64,000 nt of DNA from contig NC_021686.1 in assembly GCF_000247815.1 (NCBI RefSeq), forward strand, positions 9,781,246 through 9,845,245, read 5' to 3'. The stretch is from Ficedula albicollis. Taxonomy: Eukaryota > Chordata > Aves > Passeriformes > Muscicapidae. Shown here one piece after another: positions 1 through 19,000 of this stretch. The position numbers and the translations under genes were made by a program. Within the stretch, counting starts at the first letter, position 1; every line of letters begins with the position of its first letter. The notes below the pieces were generated by a model. The model did not search any database, was not told where the DNA came from, and saw only the letters and a list, made by a program, of their open reading frames with translations.

Positions 1-59
1 GCATCCACATCTCTGTGCAGAGCCAGCATGGGTGAAGCCATTTCTCTCTTCTCCCAAAG

Positions 60-3000
60 GTGCACAGCATCATCAAGAAGGAGAAGCAGCGGCAGAGGTT
101 GGGGCTGGAGTTAATTGCATCAGAGAACTTTGCCAGCCGAGCGGTCTTGGAGGCCCTGGGATCCTGCATGAACAACAAATACTCCGAGGGTTACCCAGGA
201 CAGAGGTATGGGGCTGGGGCCAAGGCCCACCAACCCAAACCGTAGCAGGGTGGGAGAGGAACCCCCCATCCTGCCAGGCCTCACCTCAGGGAAGGAAGTG
301 ATGTCCTTATGCTGGCAGCCAGGCTCTTCCAGGACAGGCTCTGACCTTCTCGGCCTCTGTCCTTGGCCACACATGGGACAATCTCAGAAGGGTCACATCT
401 GCTGTGGCTGCACAAATGGGGCATCACCCCAGTTTCTCCCCAGCTTGGTCACAGGGACCATTCAGAGTAATGAGTTTGGTTTTACTCCCTGCCCTGTCCT
501 TTCCTGCAGGTACTACGGCGGGACGGAGTTTGTGGACGAGCTGGAGAGGCTGTGCCAGAAGCGAGCCCTGCAGGCCTACCGGCTCGACCCCCAGAAGTGG
601 GGAGTCAATGTCCAGCCCTACTCAGGTATTGGGGTGCTCAGGAGAGCCAGGACAGTTGCCCAGGCCTCTGTGTGCCCCAGCATTCATAACCAGCCCGGTG
701 TGCTCTCGCTGCAGGGTCACCCGCAAACTTTGCGGTGTACACGGCCCTGGTGGAGCCCCACGGCAGGATCATGGGGCTGGACCTGCCCGATGGCGGCCAC
801 CTCACCCACGGGTTCATGACAGACAAGAAGAAGATCTCTGCCACCTCTCTCTTCTTCGAGTCCATGCCCTACAAGGTACAGAGATCTGCTCCAGCCAGAG
901 CCAGGACGCAGTTATCATAAGTGTTGGCGCCTCTTAAAGTTAAAAGTGCCAGCACCCCCTCCTGCAGGACAGCACTGCAGCTGATCTTCACCACAGCGAG
1001 GTGGCTGAACCCTCCTCTTCCTCTCCCAGGTCAACCCCAAAACTGGTTACATCGACTATGACAAGCTGGAGGAGAACGCCCGGCTCTTCCACCCCAAGCT
1101 GATCATAGCAGGTAAGGATCACACCTGTACCAACCTCCCTGGTGGCGCAGCCTGGCAGGGGGTGGCTCCCTGAAGCCAGCAGCACCCCTGTAAACCCATG
1201 GATGCTGCAGTGCCAGGAGGAAACCTCCAACACAGCCACCCTGGAAGGAGCTTTGTATCCTATGCCCAGCTGGGCTCTCTGCCCTGCAAGCCTGGTCCTG
1301 GGGCTGTCCCAGGGTCCTGCACACCTGCTCCTGCCCCCTCCTCATCGCCTGTGCCCGCAGGTGTCAGCTGCTACTCGCGGAACCTGGACTACGCCCGCAT
1401 GCGGAAGATCGCCGACGACAACGGCGCCTATCTGATGGCCGACATGGCGCACATCAGCGGGCTGGTGGCCGCCGGCGTGGTGCCCTCGCCCTTCGAGCAC
1501 TGCGACATCGTCTCCACCACCACCCACAAGACCCTGCGGGGCTGCAGGGCCGGCATGATCTTCTACCGCAAAGGTGCCCGACTGGCTGGGGTGCCGGGAG
1601 AAGCGCTGCAAGTTAACGCTCCTTCCTGCCCCAACTGGGAAGGAGGGAGGGCAGGAAGATCCTGGGAGTGTCTGGGGAGCTTCCCTGGGTAATCCTGGCT
1701 CAGACTTGAAGAGGAACAACCACTATGGCTGCTCTGAGTAGCCAGGGGGTGAAAGCAGCTCATGGGAGAAGGGTGGCTGTGCTGCCTTGTGACCATGTCC
1801 TCCCTGACTCACAGGCACCCGCAGCGTGGACCCCAAGACGGGCAAGGAGACCCTCTACAACCTGGAGAGCCTCATCAACCAGGCGGTGTTTCCGGGGCTG
1901 CAGGGAGGCCCACACAACCACGCCATTGCAGGTATGCAGCCAGGCTGGCAGCCAGCTCCAGCATGGCAGAGGGAGCTGGCGAAGGTGTCCTGGCAGGGCT
2001 CTGGCCCCCAGCAGCAGCACGGGAGGCTCCAGCTGCCCTACAGGGCTCACAGAGCCCTCACAGAGCCTGGGGACACTGTGGCAAAAGGCAGATGGTTGAT
2101 CCAGCATTGCCCAAGGAGTGACCAAGCCTATCCTATGCTGTGTTTTGGTTCATAGCAATGCCACCAGCCTGGTTAGGGGAAAGGAAGGATCACTCCATTA
2201 GTTTGTTTGGTTCCAGTATGGCTTCTGCTGGCACTGCCATTGTTGGTGGGAGCCCCCAAAACTGCCCCTGGCCTGCCTCTCTCCGCAGGGATTGCCGTGG
2301 CACTGCATCAGGCCATGACACCCGAGTTCAAGGCTTACCAGCAGCAGGTGGTGGCCAACTGCAAGGCACTCTCATCAGCGCTGATGGAGATGGGCTATGA
2401 CATTGTCACAGGTGAGGACACATCAGTGGGATGGGGCTGACCCTGAGCTCTGACCAGGGCAGCACTTCATGTGCACCCCGGGCAGAGCTCTGTTGACACA
2501 ATTCCTCGCCCCTTGTTAAATCTCAAGTCTTCTTTTGCTGAAGTTTCCTGTGGGAGCAGCATTTCCCAAGCCCACGTGCCCACCAAACCCCTCTCTTTGC
2601 AGGGGGCTCTGACAACCACCTGATCCTGGTGGACCTGCGCAGCAAAGGCACAGACGGCAGCCGGGCCGAGCGGGTGCTGGAGCTCTGCTCCATCGCCTGC
2701 AACAAGAACACGTGCCCTGGTGAGGCATCCCCCAAGCTCTGCCAGCTCCGGGAGCAGGGCTGAAACGCCAGGGGGGGTGGCTTCAGTGCCAGGTTTGGTC
2801 ACGCCGTGTGCCTTGTTTGGTGCAGGTGATGTCAGCGCCCTGCGCCCCAGCGGGCTCCGGTTCGGCTCGCCGGCGCTCACCTCGCGCGGCTTCCGGCAGG
2901 ACGATTTCCGCAAGGTGGCCCAGTTCATCCACAGAGGTGAGCCAGGGGTGGGTGGGGCCAGCACCAGCCTGGGCCAGGGCAGCTCCTCCAGGTGAGGAGG

Positions 3001-3484
3001 CACCAGCTGAGAGCCATTCCCACGGCTGGCAAGGGAGCGCACCCGCAAATGAGCAATAACCATCCTACCTCCACATCTGGATCGGAGGAGGACATCTGGC
3101 CACAGCTGGGACCAGCCAAACTCTCCCCACTGCACAGGCAGTGGCTGAAAGTTTGTCCTTCTCCCAGTTGTCCAACTTGTTTCCCAGGGCAGCACATCCC
3201 TCAGAAGGCAAGGAGGGAGGGAGCAGGGCTGTGTCCCAGGGAGCAGCAGGGTGGGAGAGCCGTGGCATGCAGCAGCTCCGGGGCTGACCAGGATATCCCC
3301 CCCCATCCTGGCAGGGATCGAACTGGCTGTGCGCGTGCAGAAGGACATGAGCCCCAAGGCCACGCTGAAGGAATTCAAGGACAAACTGGAGGAACCAAAA
3401 TACCATGGGGAGCTGAAGGCACTGAAGGAAGAGGTAGAAGCCTTTGCAGCCACGTTCCCGCTCCCAGGGCTGCCTGTCCTGTAA
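60..3484 (+). CDS. SHMT1: Cytosolic serine hydroxymethyltransferase, 5'-truncated by window
   Basis: PLP enzyme that interconverts serine plus tetrahydrofolate with glycine plus 5,10-methylene-THF in the cytosol. Coding exons read: 60-205, 510-625, 715-875, 1030-1111, 1361-1573, 1815-1931, 2289-2411, 2603-2719, 2826-2936, 3315-3484 (TAA 3482-3484), all with GT/AG borders. They total 1356 nt, giving 451 visible residues; the human protein has 483, so about 33 N-terminal residues lie upstream of the window. Visible landmarks are [15 protein letters not shown], the glycine-rich [13 protein letters not shown] and the PLP-binding stretch [13 protein letters not shown], with the Schiff-base lysine codon at 1528-1530. 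The C-terminus ends FPLPGLPVL. The lack of a leader cannot be judged because the 5' end is missing. SHMT1 rather than SHMT2 is chosen from sequence similarity to human SHMT1 and from the SMCR8 neighbour. Confidence 0.96.
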
Positions 3485-4200
3485 GGGGACAGGGCCATGC
3501 CCGCTCCCACAGCCACAGGAGCACCCGGGATTGTGGCACACTCACAATCCCCAGCCTGAGAACAACACCCCCGTGCCTTCTCCCAGCACTTCCCTGTGGA
3601 ACTGCAGCAGTACCTCCTCCTTTGGCTCTTACTCCCCTTTCCCCTCCCATGTGGGGCACAGGGACCCCCACAAGTACAACCCCGGTGGGGACACCAGCCC
3701 TTCACGACTGTGCCACCACTGGGACTGAGCACCAGGTCACCCTCACCTCATGGCCAGGTGCCATCCAGCTCCTGCTGGCTGTGGAGAAGCAGATGAGATT
3801 TAGGCTGGTCTGTCCACATTCCCTGGACATCCTGCCCATGGCAGTGTGAGGGAAAGGGACTCCAGCTGCACAGGAAACCTCACAGCCACTGAAAATCCCC
3901 CTGGTTTCAGCCTCGAGGATTCTTCTTCATCCTATGTGCCTTGCCACCTCCACAGGCTATGACAATACCAAGCCTTGTCCTGAACATCCCTCCCATCCTA
4001 ACCAGATCCTCCAGTATTTTCTCAGACCCCTTGGCACAAAGCTTAGGTTGAACCATTTTTTAATAAGCACGGTAAAATTAAGAATTTAACCACAATGTAT
4101 GACAAGAATTATAAGCTTTAAAAAATACGACCAATTTTTTTTTTTTTTTTTGTATTTCAAAAATATCTGAACCCAAATAAATATTTTTTTTTTAAAAGTA
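3485..4200 (+). other. SHMT1: SHMT1 3' UTR
   Basis: Non-coding sequence after the SHMT1 stop. A canonical AATAAA at 4176-4181, followed by a T-rich stretch, is the likely polyadenylation signal. No other gene is seen here, but the 3' end of SMCR8 from the opposite strand probably reaches into it. Confidence 0.7.
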
Positions 4201-7200
4201 CATTTCTCAGACTAGTCATTTGGTGTTAACATCTGTTAAACTCTTGTGCAGTAACACTTACAGCACGACACTAAGACATGCTTCTTGGATTTCTCCCGGT
4301 CACACTCGCCCTAACTACTGACGCAAGCATTCGGCACGCACAGGCACACACACGGAACTCAACATGCAGGAATAGGATACAGTGCTTTTAAAATAGGATG
4401 AGAATTCATCACAGCCTCCTGGCAGCCCTCAGAGGCAGCTCCGAGCCCAGCCCCATCCCCGTGCCAGCAGCCGTGCCGCTGGCAGGACTGGGTACCCTGC
4501 TTCTGCCTTCCAGTTCAATCCGTCTCGGGGAGCAGTGGGTGGGGGGTTTGTGACCCCTCCAGCATCGGGGTGCAGTTTGGTGCTCTGACATTGTGCTCTG
4601 GGGCAGCCTGGGCAGCTCCCTGAATTCCCTCAGACCCTGTTACAGGAGCCTTCTCAATGCGCTGCTGCTACAAGCCCCGGGTCCTGCCCAGCTCCTGGAA
4701 TCTGCAGTGTGGGGTGGCTGCCACCACCAGACCAGGGGGCTCAGGACCCTCACGCTCAATAAAACCCAAAGAACTGGCCTGGGGGCACAGAGCCATCAGC
4801 TCTCACCCCTGGAGCGCCTCTCCCACCAACGTGAATATTGCTAGAGTATAGGCAGCTCCTCCCTGCCGAGGCAAGGCAGCTATGGAGCTGCTCAGAAGTG
4901 ATTGCTATCAGATGAAAGGAAATCTGAGCACTGTTCTCTGAGAAATGAAACCTTTGTAGGGCTAAGATCACCTACAGCTATGGCTGACCCTCCTGGGGTG
5001 GGAGCTGGAAGCGGAGGGTTAGTGGAGAGCAGAGCAGGGGCTCTCTGAGCAGCTGGGAAGAGCAGCAGTGGGAATCAGGAGCTCTCCCTCCTGGCCGGGG
5101 GAAACTTCTGCTCTGATGAATTCTCGGTCAGGTGGAACACCTCCTGTCCCTGGCAGCGAGGGAGGAGCCAGCGCGGCCGTGCGGGAGCGGGGGCATGCTG
5201 GGCTGGCAGCACACACGGAAGCAGGGACTGGCCATGCAGGGCACCGCTGGCTCTGGCAGCTGGAAGGCTGGTGAGGATGGCACTGCCCCTGCCAGGAACC
5301 CGCCCTGCTCCTCGTGGAAGGATGGCTCAGGCAAGACGATGACACACGTGCCAGGACTCATGGCAGGAGCTATCAGTGCAAAGGTTGTGGCTTGTTGTTA
5401 GTCTGTGAATATCAGAAACCAGTGAGGTACCACACCAGAGATGGGGGAAAGTCCTAAAGTGCCAATACAGGGATCTGTACTGTACAGGAGCAGAAGAACA
5501 GAGACAGAGAAATTACAGAGGAAAGAGGAATTCAGCTCCCAAACACCAGCTGTGCTTGGAATCCCCCCAGTTTCTGCCACCACAAGCAGAGAGGGCTCCA
5601 AATGTTCTGAGGTGCCACAGCCCGGTGTTAACTCCCCCTTTTCCAGTCCAAGTTCAGAGGTTACACTGCTGAGAGGAGGACAAGCACTCCAGGGCGTGTT
5701 TCTCCACAGCTCCCAGTTGCAGATAATCCCAGAGCTCCCGTTGGGAATCGGGTGATGTTCCAGCCAAGCCCCCAGGGCATCCTCCCCAATCAGAGCTGCT
5801 TTGTGGCAGAGAGGTGAAGCAGGTCAGACAGGTGGTAATGCAAGTATTGCTCAACATAGCCTTGAATATCAGATACTACAGGTTGGGCAGAAGGAGCAAG
5901 AAGTGAGTTATTTATCAATTTATGAGCACAGCTGAACACCACAGGTCGAGACCACTGTGACTAAGATGAGCCACCACGAATCATCTCTCCCACTCTGTGC
6001 TGGAGGAAGATGTGAGTCAGCAGGAAAAAAGTCTGTCCCTCCCTCCCTCCTTAAACCCAAACAGCACTAGGTTATTTTCCAGCAGGAAACAAGCTCCTGT
6101 TTTGAGCACTGCTCCAGAGCAGGATGCTGGGAGCTTTCATCTGCCTGGTGTCACCTGCATTACTCATCTACCCAGACGCCTCTTCCCCCAGGGAATCTCA
6201 CCTCAGCTTTAGTGCGGAAGTCTGGGTGTGCACGAATCAACCAGGGGGCACCTTGAGTCACTTCAGGAAGCAGCCAAATTGATGGACACAGAGGCCTTTC
6301 ACCAGCAGACTCAGTTCACATGAGACAGGAGGGTACAGGCAGGACAGGAAAAGGCTTTAAAGATGCTGTAAAGGTGAGCAGCCCCAGAGAGGCACTGCTC
6401 ACCTTCAGCAAAGGCCACACCACACTGCTTCCAACCACGACCTCAAAACACCATCACCAGCAACCCCTGACCCAGGAAATCCCTCTGGAGAGAACCACGA
6501 GGCCAACTTGGCTGAGCCACCACAAACAGCAATAACCTTAAAAACAACTTTTCTGCCCTGTTGGTTTATACCCCAGAGAGCCCTTTCCAGGGGAGAGAAG
6601 GAGGTGGCACAATCCTGAGGCACAGATGCTGGTGCAAAACAGCCTCTCTAAGGAGCCTCCCTGCCTCCAGGACATGGTTTTGGAGGAGTGGAGGTTTCAC
6701 AGCAAGTCTCAGTGGGGTCTAAGCCATGCTGGGGAACCTCAGGCTGTACACAGAAAATTCCCAGGCTCAGAAAGAAAATCACACTCATCTCCAAAGCTGC
6801 CTCACATTATCACCATAAACAGAAGTTAAAAAAAAAACAAAACCAAAAAACCAAAGTACAGATCAGTAGCTGTTCTCACCCCATAATCAGCATTAAAAAG
6901 AATTAAAACCAAGATTATCTTTCCTAGCAAGACTTTTCTTACTTTAGAAGTACCTGGGGAGCTGCTACTGCCACATGGCACCAGGCAGAGCAGCCTGGGC
7001 CCAGCATCACCTATGAGACTCCAGAGGGAAGCTCTGCACCTGGGCTCAAAACTTTCAGCATGAACAGGAAGGATCTGGGTGTGTCACCATGTTGGTGGTA
7101 CATCCTTTATGGCACAGAAGCTTTGAAAGAAAAAGTTCTCAGTACCCAGGTTCAGAAAGCAACAATTCTGCCCTATCCAGAGCCACCCAGGAGCCTGGGA

Positions 7201-8331
7201 GAGGTAGTCAGGACACGACAATAGCTCAGCCAGGAGCAGCACGCAGCAATGCCCAGCCCTGTTTTACCACAAAGCACAAATGCCAACTCCCCAACAACAA
7301 AAAAATATAAAAATAATAAACTATTATGGACACAACACAGAATCCAGTACATTCATCCCCGATCTCTCCTGAGCACTCGTACCTCACCAGCCAGGCAGCC
7401 CATGGTAACAGCCTGCTGTCTCACAGCGTGCCTCCAGCTGAATCACATCGCTTGCCCATCACAAAAAGCACCTAAAAAGAGGGCCCACACCCTCCTTCAG
7501 TTCCCTTCTGTCTTAAAAAGCCACCCCTGTCCTCACATGCTCTGAGGATTCCCAGTGTCCCTCCCGCCTGCTCGGCTTGCCCAGTAAATGGGACGTGACA
7601 AATGAACAAGGCACAGTGCTCTACATTCACAGCGGCCGGCGCCTCGGGCTCGCCAGCCTTAGGGAGTGCTTCACCTTCCTGCTTTGAACAAAGCTGGGAG
7701 AAACTGGGAAACCCTTTCTGGAGAGAAGCACGTGTGCCTCTGCTGTGCTCCCACTCACCCAGGAACAACCTATCCTGGGAAGTGCCCAGAAACTTAGAAA
7801 GTGCAGGAGGGGACACTAAGCACTGTGGCTGTGCACAGACCTGTGAGCTGCCACCCTGCCAGGGGGCTCTGAGCTACACTCACAGGACAGACACATCAGT
7901 GGATACAAAACTTCACACGGCCTTTACACCTCTGGTCACAGCCCTGGCTCTGTGGAAGGGACTGACAGTGCTCAGGGCTCTGGCAGAAGCACGCAGGATA
8001 CTGTGCTATATGGGGGGCTGCACACTAGTCAGTATTGACCCCTGAGTAGCCCACCTCGCCTCAAGCCATAACCCCCCTGGGATGCTGCTGTGACCCACTT
8101 TAACAGTGCCTCTTCTAACATTTACTGAGTGCCCAATGGTTTATGTGATGGAACATCTACGCTTTTGGCTAGAGGGAACAGCCAGAAATCTGCTCCTGCA
8201 GACCTGGATTTCTGCAGAGCAGAGACACCAACACCTCAGCCCCTCCCTGATGTGTGAGAGCTACTGCAGACAGCGGCAATGCCAAGCACGGATGAGCTCT
8301 GTCAGACCCCGAGCACGCAGCCTGTGCAAGG
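4059..8331 (-). other. SMCR8: Probable SMCR8 3' UTR
   Basis: About 4.2 kb without any recognisable exon between the SMCR8 stop and the SHMT1 end. Human SMCR8 also has a long 3' UTR. The best minus-strand poly(A) hexamer I found is ATTAAA (plus-strand positions 4059-4064). The open frames here are short, on both strands, and resemble no known protein. An A-rich patch lies at about 6827-6860. Extent is inferred. Confidence 0.5.
4176..4181 (+). terminator. SHMT1 polyadenylation signal AATAAA
   Basis: AATAAA about 690 bp after the SHMT1 stop, in an A/T-rich stretch (roughly 4050-4200) unlike the GC-rich surroundings, with T-runs on either side. Cleavage is expected 10-30 bp downstream. Confidence 0.65.
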
Positions 8332-13869
<5,538 letters not shown>

Positions 13870-13947
13870 ATTTCCCGCAGGACGGGACCGACATGGAGCA
13901 GCGACGCGCCCCCGGTCCCCCCGCCACCGCCGGGCCCCGCGGGAGGC

Positions 13948-14512
<565 letters not shown>

Positions 14513-14689
14513 ACCCCGCCGGCAGGAAGCGACGCCGCCGCCTCCTCCTCTTCCTCAGCTGGAGTTGTTTATTTTTACCGTCGTCGCCCTTTGTCGTTAC
14601 CGAGCCCGGGACGGGCCCAGCGGCGACGGCAAAGGGGGAAAACCGAGGCGGAGCGGCGTCGGGAGGGGGACACTTAAGGCGCCGCGGGG

Positions 14690-14711
14690 CATCTCGGGAG
14701 TTGTAGTTCCG
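14690..14711 (-). promoter_or_regulatory. ZNF143/STAF-like site in SMCR8-TOP3A bidirectional promoter
   Basis: Reverse-complement reading gives GGAACTACAACTCCCGAGATG, very close to the ACTACAnnTCCC core of ZNF143 (SBS) elements common in bidirectional housekeeping promoters. It lies between the divergent SMCR8 and TOP3A starts. A likely TOP3A non-coding exon donor (GACG|GTGAGG at 14750/14751) follows shortly after. Confidence 0.6.
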
Positions 14712-14885
14712 TGCCCCCGCTGCGGCTGCGCTTTACGGCAGGACGTGACGGTGAGGGACGATCTGGGAGATCTGGGAGGTGAGGGGGGACCGGGGGGGAC
14801 AAGGGTGAAAGGAAGGGGAAAAGTCTGACTAGGGGAAGGGACAGCCCCAGGGGGGATCAGGGGTGGCGAGGGGGCTGCACTGCTC

Positions 14886-15775
14886 CGGGGAAGGGACAGT
14901 CGGAGGGGGATCAGCCCCGGGTAAGGGACAGCCCGAGGGGGAGATCAGCCCCGGGTAAGGGACAGCCCGAGGGGAGATCAGCCCCGGGTAAGGGACAGCC
15001 CGAGGGGAGATCAGCCCCGGGTAAGGGACAGCCCGAGGGGAGATCAGCCCCGGGTAAGGGACAGCCCGAGGGGAGATCAGCCCCGGGTAAGGGACAGCCC
15101 GAGGGGAGATCAGCCCCGGGTAAGGGACAGCCCGAGGGGAGATCAGCCCCGGGTAAGGGACAGCCCGAGGGGAGATCAGCCCCGGGTAAGGGACAGCCCG
15201 AGGGGAGATCAGCCCCGGGTAAGGGACAGCCCGAGGGGAGATCAGCCCCGGGTAAGGGACAGCCCGAGGGGAGATCAGCCCCGGGTAAGGGACAGCCCGA
15301 GGGGAGATCAGCCCCGGGTAAGGGACAGCCCGAGGGGAGATCAGCCCCGGGTAAGGGACAGCCCGAGGGGAGATCAGCCCCGGGTAAGGGACAGCCCGAG
15401 GGGAGATCAGCCCCGGGTAAGGGACAGCCCGAGGGGAGATCAGCCCCGGGTAAGGGACAGCCCGAGGGGAGATCAGCCCCGGGTAAGGGACAGCCCGAGG
15501 GGAGATCAGCCCCGGGTAAGGGACAGCCCGAGGGGAGATCAGCCCCGGGTAAGGGACAGCCCGAGGGGGGATCAGCCCCGGGTAAGGGACAGCCCGAGAG
15601 GGGATCAGCCCCGGGTAAGGGATAGTCGGAGGGGGATCAGCCCCGGGTAAGGGACAGCCCGAGGGGGGATCAGCCCCGGGTAAGGGACAGCCCGAGAGGG
15701 GATCAGCCCCGGGTAAGGGATAGTCGGAGGGGGATCAGCCCCGGGTAAGGGACAGCCCGAGGGGGGATCAGGGGT
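14886..15775. repeat. 33-bp GC-rich minisatellite, about 27 copies
   Basis: Tandem array with unit gggacagcccgaggggagat followed by cagccccgggtaa. Central copies look identical; variants (gggatagtcggaggggg, cgagagggg) cluster at the ends. It occupies most of the inferred TOP3A 5' UTR intron (14751-15976). Each unit carries CCGGGTAAGG, a good match to a 5' splice donor. Confidence 0.95.
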
Positions 15776-15999
15776 GACGAGGGGGCTGCCCTGCCCCAGC
15801 CGTGGGGGAGAGGGCAGCCCCGGCCCCAGCGCGGCAGGAGATGGTCGAGGGACCCCTCCCCAGCTGTATCTGGAGCGGGGTGACGCCTACTCCATCCCCG
15901 TGAGGCGCCGAGGGGCTGCCCTGAGCCTCCCGCGGTGACACCGGCGGTGACACCAGCGACGTCCCCATCCCCACAGGATCCGGGCCGCGGAGCAGCAGC

Positions 16000-16023
16000 A
16001 TGCCCCGGCCTCAGCTCCTGTGA
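16000..16023 (+). promoter_or_regulatory. TOP3A 7-codon uORF overlapping the main start (TGATG)
   Basis: If the 5' UTR exon begins after the acceptor CCCACAG at 15970-15976, it contains ATG at 16000, seven codons, and TGA at 16021-16023. The last A of that TGA is the A of the main ATG at 16023. Such an overlap could allow termination-reinitiation. The uORF is seen directly; the effect is inferred. Confidence 0.5.
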
Positions 16024-19000
16024 TGAACCTCTCCGTGCGGCTGTTTACCAGGGGCACCATGCTGCCCCAGCCCTGGCGCTTCTTCTCGCGGGCTGCGGAC
16101 GACTTGGCGCTGCAGAGGATCCGCAAGGTGCTGTGCGTGGCGGAGAAGAACGATGCTGCCCGAGGGATCGCTGAGCTGCTCTCCAACAGCAGGATGCGGC
16201 GGGTAGGAACGCCCCACCCACATCGTGCTGCTCCCTGCTGCACCGAGACAGGGCTGGCTGGGGAGGGGCCGTGTGGTGTGTGGCACTGTCAGCAGAGCTT
16301 GGCATGGACGCTTCATATCAGCACGTTTGGCACTGTTTTTGTCACGGGTGTACAAGAATGGCTTTGATCTGTGGACAAACAGCACTTGCCCAAATGTATT
16401 TGAGAGTCTCAGGTCCTTGTAGTTTAAGTCCCCCTTAGCTCCCCCTGCCCAGGCTGCCTTCCCCAGGCACTGAGCTCCATGGTGAGGGCTCCCTGGTCAT
16501 TCCTGGATTAGCAGTGCATGACAAGGGCTTCAGAAACTGACACCGTCCATTGGCATGCATTTCCTTGGCTAAAAACACCACTTCTGCAGCATCAGCAAGT
16601 GTCAGGGGTTTACTGAAGGTCACCAAATAAAGCAAAAACAGGCTGTGGTTTGGAGAAGAAAAATTCAAAGATTTTTACTCCCTGCTGCTCTGGTAACAGT
16701 TTGCATAATCACAAAACTAAGGGATTTCCAAACTAAGGTGCTACTAGACTAGAATCAGAGAGTCACTGAGGCTGAAAAAGACCTCTGAGATTATTGAGTC
16801 CAATCCATGATCCCCACCTGGGCACCCACACCAGAGCACTGAGTGCCACATCCAGATATCCCTTGAACACCTCCAGGGGTGGTGACTCAACCACCCCCCT
16901 GGGCACTTCCAATGCTTGATAACCCTTTCCATGAAGAAATTCTTTCTAATGTCCAACCTACACCTTCCCTGGCACAGCCTGAGGTTGTTTCCTCTCATCA
17001 CCTGGGAAAAGAACCTGACCCCCATGTGGCTCCAAACTCCTTTATTTGAATAAGAGGTGTTACTGAGAACCTGGACACTAACAGTCCCCATCATGACGTT
17101 GTCCTGCTTCTGTAAAAAAAGCAGCAAATACATAATCTAGAAACTTCCATGGGTCCCAGTTAGGTGGGAGGTAGCCTTAGGGACTCTCCTTGTCACTTGG
17201 AACAAGATAGGAGTTTGTCAGGAGTTTCTGAGCACTAGGCAACCCCATTAACTAAATCAGTTCAGGAATGGTTTAAAATCCTCCTACCTTGGAAATCACC
17301 ATTTCAGTGTCTCCATAAATGATAGAGGAGATTTCCATCCCCTTGCTGCAATTCCCATTAGCTCCAGTACCTGGTTTTCCTTTGCCATGTGCCTCTTGTG
17401 CTCCATTGCAGTGTGGACAAAGCGAGGCGGGATGGATTTGTTTCCTGTAAAAAAATTGAATAAAAAAAAAAATGCTCCATTGCAGTGTGGACAAAGCGAG
17501 GCGGGATGGATTTGTTTCCTGTTAAAAAATTGAATAAAAAAAAAATCGAGAATTTGTGTCCTGTTAAAAACCAGAAACTCAGGAATTCTGCTTTTCCTTC
17601 CAGAGAGAAGGGTTTTCCAAGTTCAACAAGATTTATGAATATGACTACCAGATGTTTGGCCAGGTAAGAGTTTTCTCTCAATCTGCTGTTGAATTAATGA
17701 AGTACAAATATTAATTAATAAAAGCTATTTGTCATTAGTTACAAAACACAGCTCCAGCCATGGGGATGTTCTGCCCAAAGATGAGGAAAAGTCAGATGTT
17801 GTTTTCTTGGCTAAACCACCTGTTTTGTTGCTTTAAATCTTTTGATTTTCTGGTTTTATGTCAGTTAAAAATATGTTGCTGTTTAGAATTGGGAGCTTCC
17901 TACACAAATTGAGGATAAGGCCATGGATAGAGCTTGTTATGATGTATTATATTTGGTTGGCCCAGGCCTGGAAGTGTCCAAGGCCAGGTTGGATGGGGCT
18001 TGGAGCAACCTGGAACAATGGAAGATATCCCTGCCCTTGGCAGGGATGGCACTGGGTGGGCTTTAAGGTCCCTCCTAACCCAGACCATTTGGGGATTAAC
18101 AGGAGAAAGGTGTCACTAATCATGTAAATTGAGAACTAAGGGGAGCTTTTGGGGCTGTGGGTAGTTTTTGGTGAGTGATGGGCACTAATTTCCTTGCTTC
18201 ATCTCTTGCAGAAAGTTACCATGGTGATGACATCTGTGTCAGGACATTTACTGGCTCATGATTTTATCTTGCCATTTCGCAAATGGTTGGTGCCTCGTGC
18301 CCCTGTCACTTCCTGCCCCTCACAGGAGGGGCCTGTCACCTCCTGTTCTCATCCTTGACACATCCTTGGGACACTGCAAGCTCAGGGGGGGGAATCTGAC
18401 TCAGACCACGGTGATGAGTTCCAAATTTTATAGAAAATAGCCAAAATATTGTTTCAAATTCCTGCCTTCAGTGTGCTAAAACCCCCTGAAGACATAATGC
18501 TGGTTAAAATACATCAAGGCAGACACAGGGAATTAAACTGATTCCAGAATGGGATGGTTTTGTGTTCTTTGTTCAGCTAGGAGCTGTTCTGGGAAGCAAG
18601 GTGCTTTGTCTGCCTTACCTCCTTCTGTACTCTGGGCTTCAAATAGGAGAAGCTGCTTGTTGCCTTCCAGATTTGCTGTTTTCTCTGGCTGGTTTTTCAT
18701 TCTGTTGCTTTTAAATGTTACTCAGCATCTCATGTCAACTCTCTGTTGTCTGAAACAAGGGCTGTAATAGAATACATTAATTCCAGTACTTAGACAGCAC
18801 CAGTTGGTAGCTCACAAATGGATCTGAAACAAGGGCTGTAATAGAATACATTAACTCCAGTACTTAGACAGCACCACTTGGTGGCTCACAAATGGGGTTT
18901 TAGTTTATGTGATACACACACATTTCTCCTCTTTTCCAGGCATAGCTGCAACCCTTTAGCTCTTTTTGATGCTGAAATTGAGAAGTATTGCCCTGAAAAT

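Noticed and set aside
14886..15775. CRISPR-like array
   Set aside because: The units are contiguous with no unique spacers, and the context is vertebrate nuclear DNA. It is a minisatellite.
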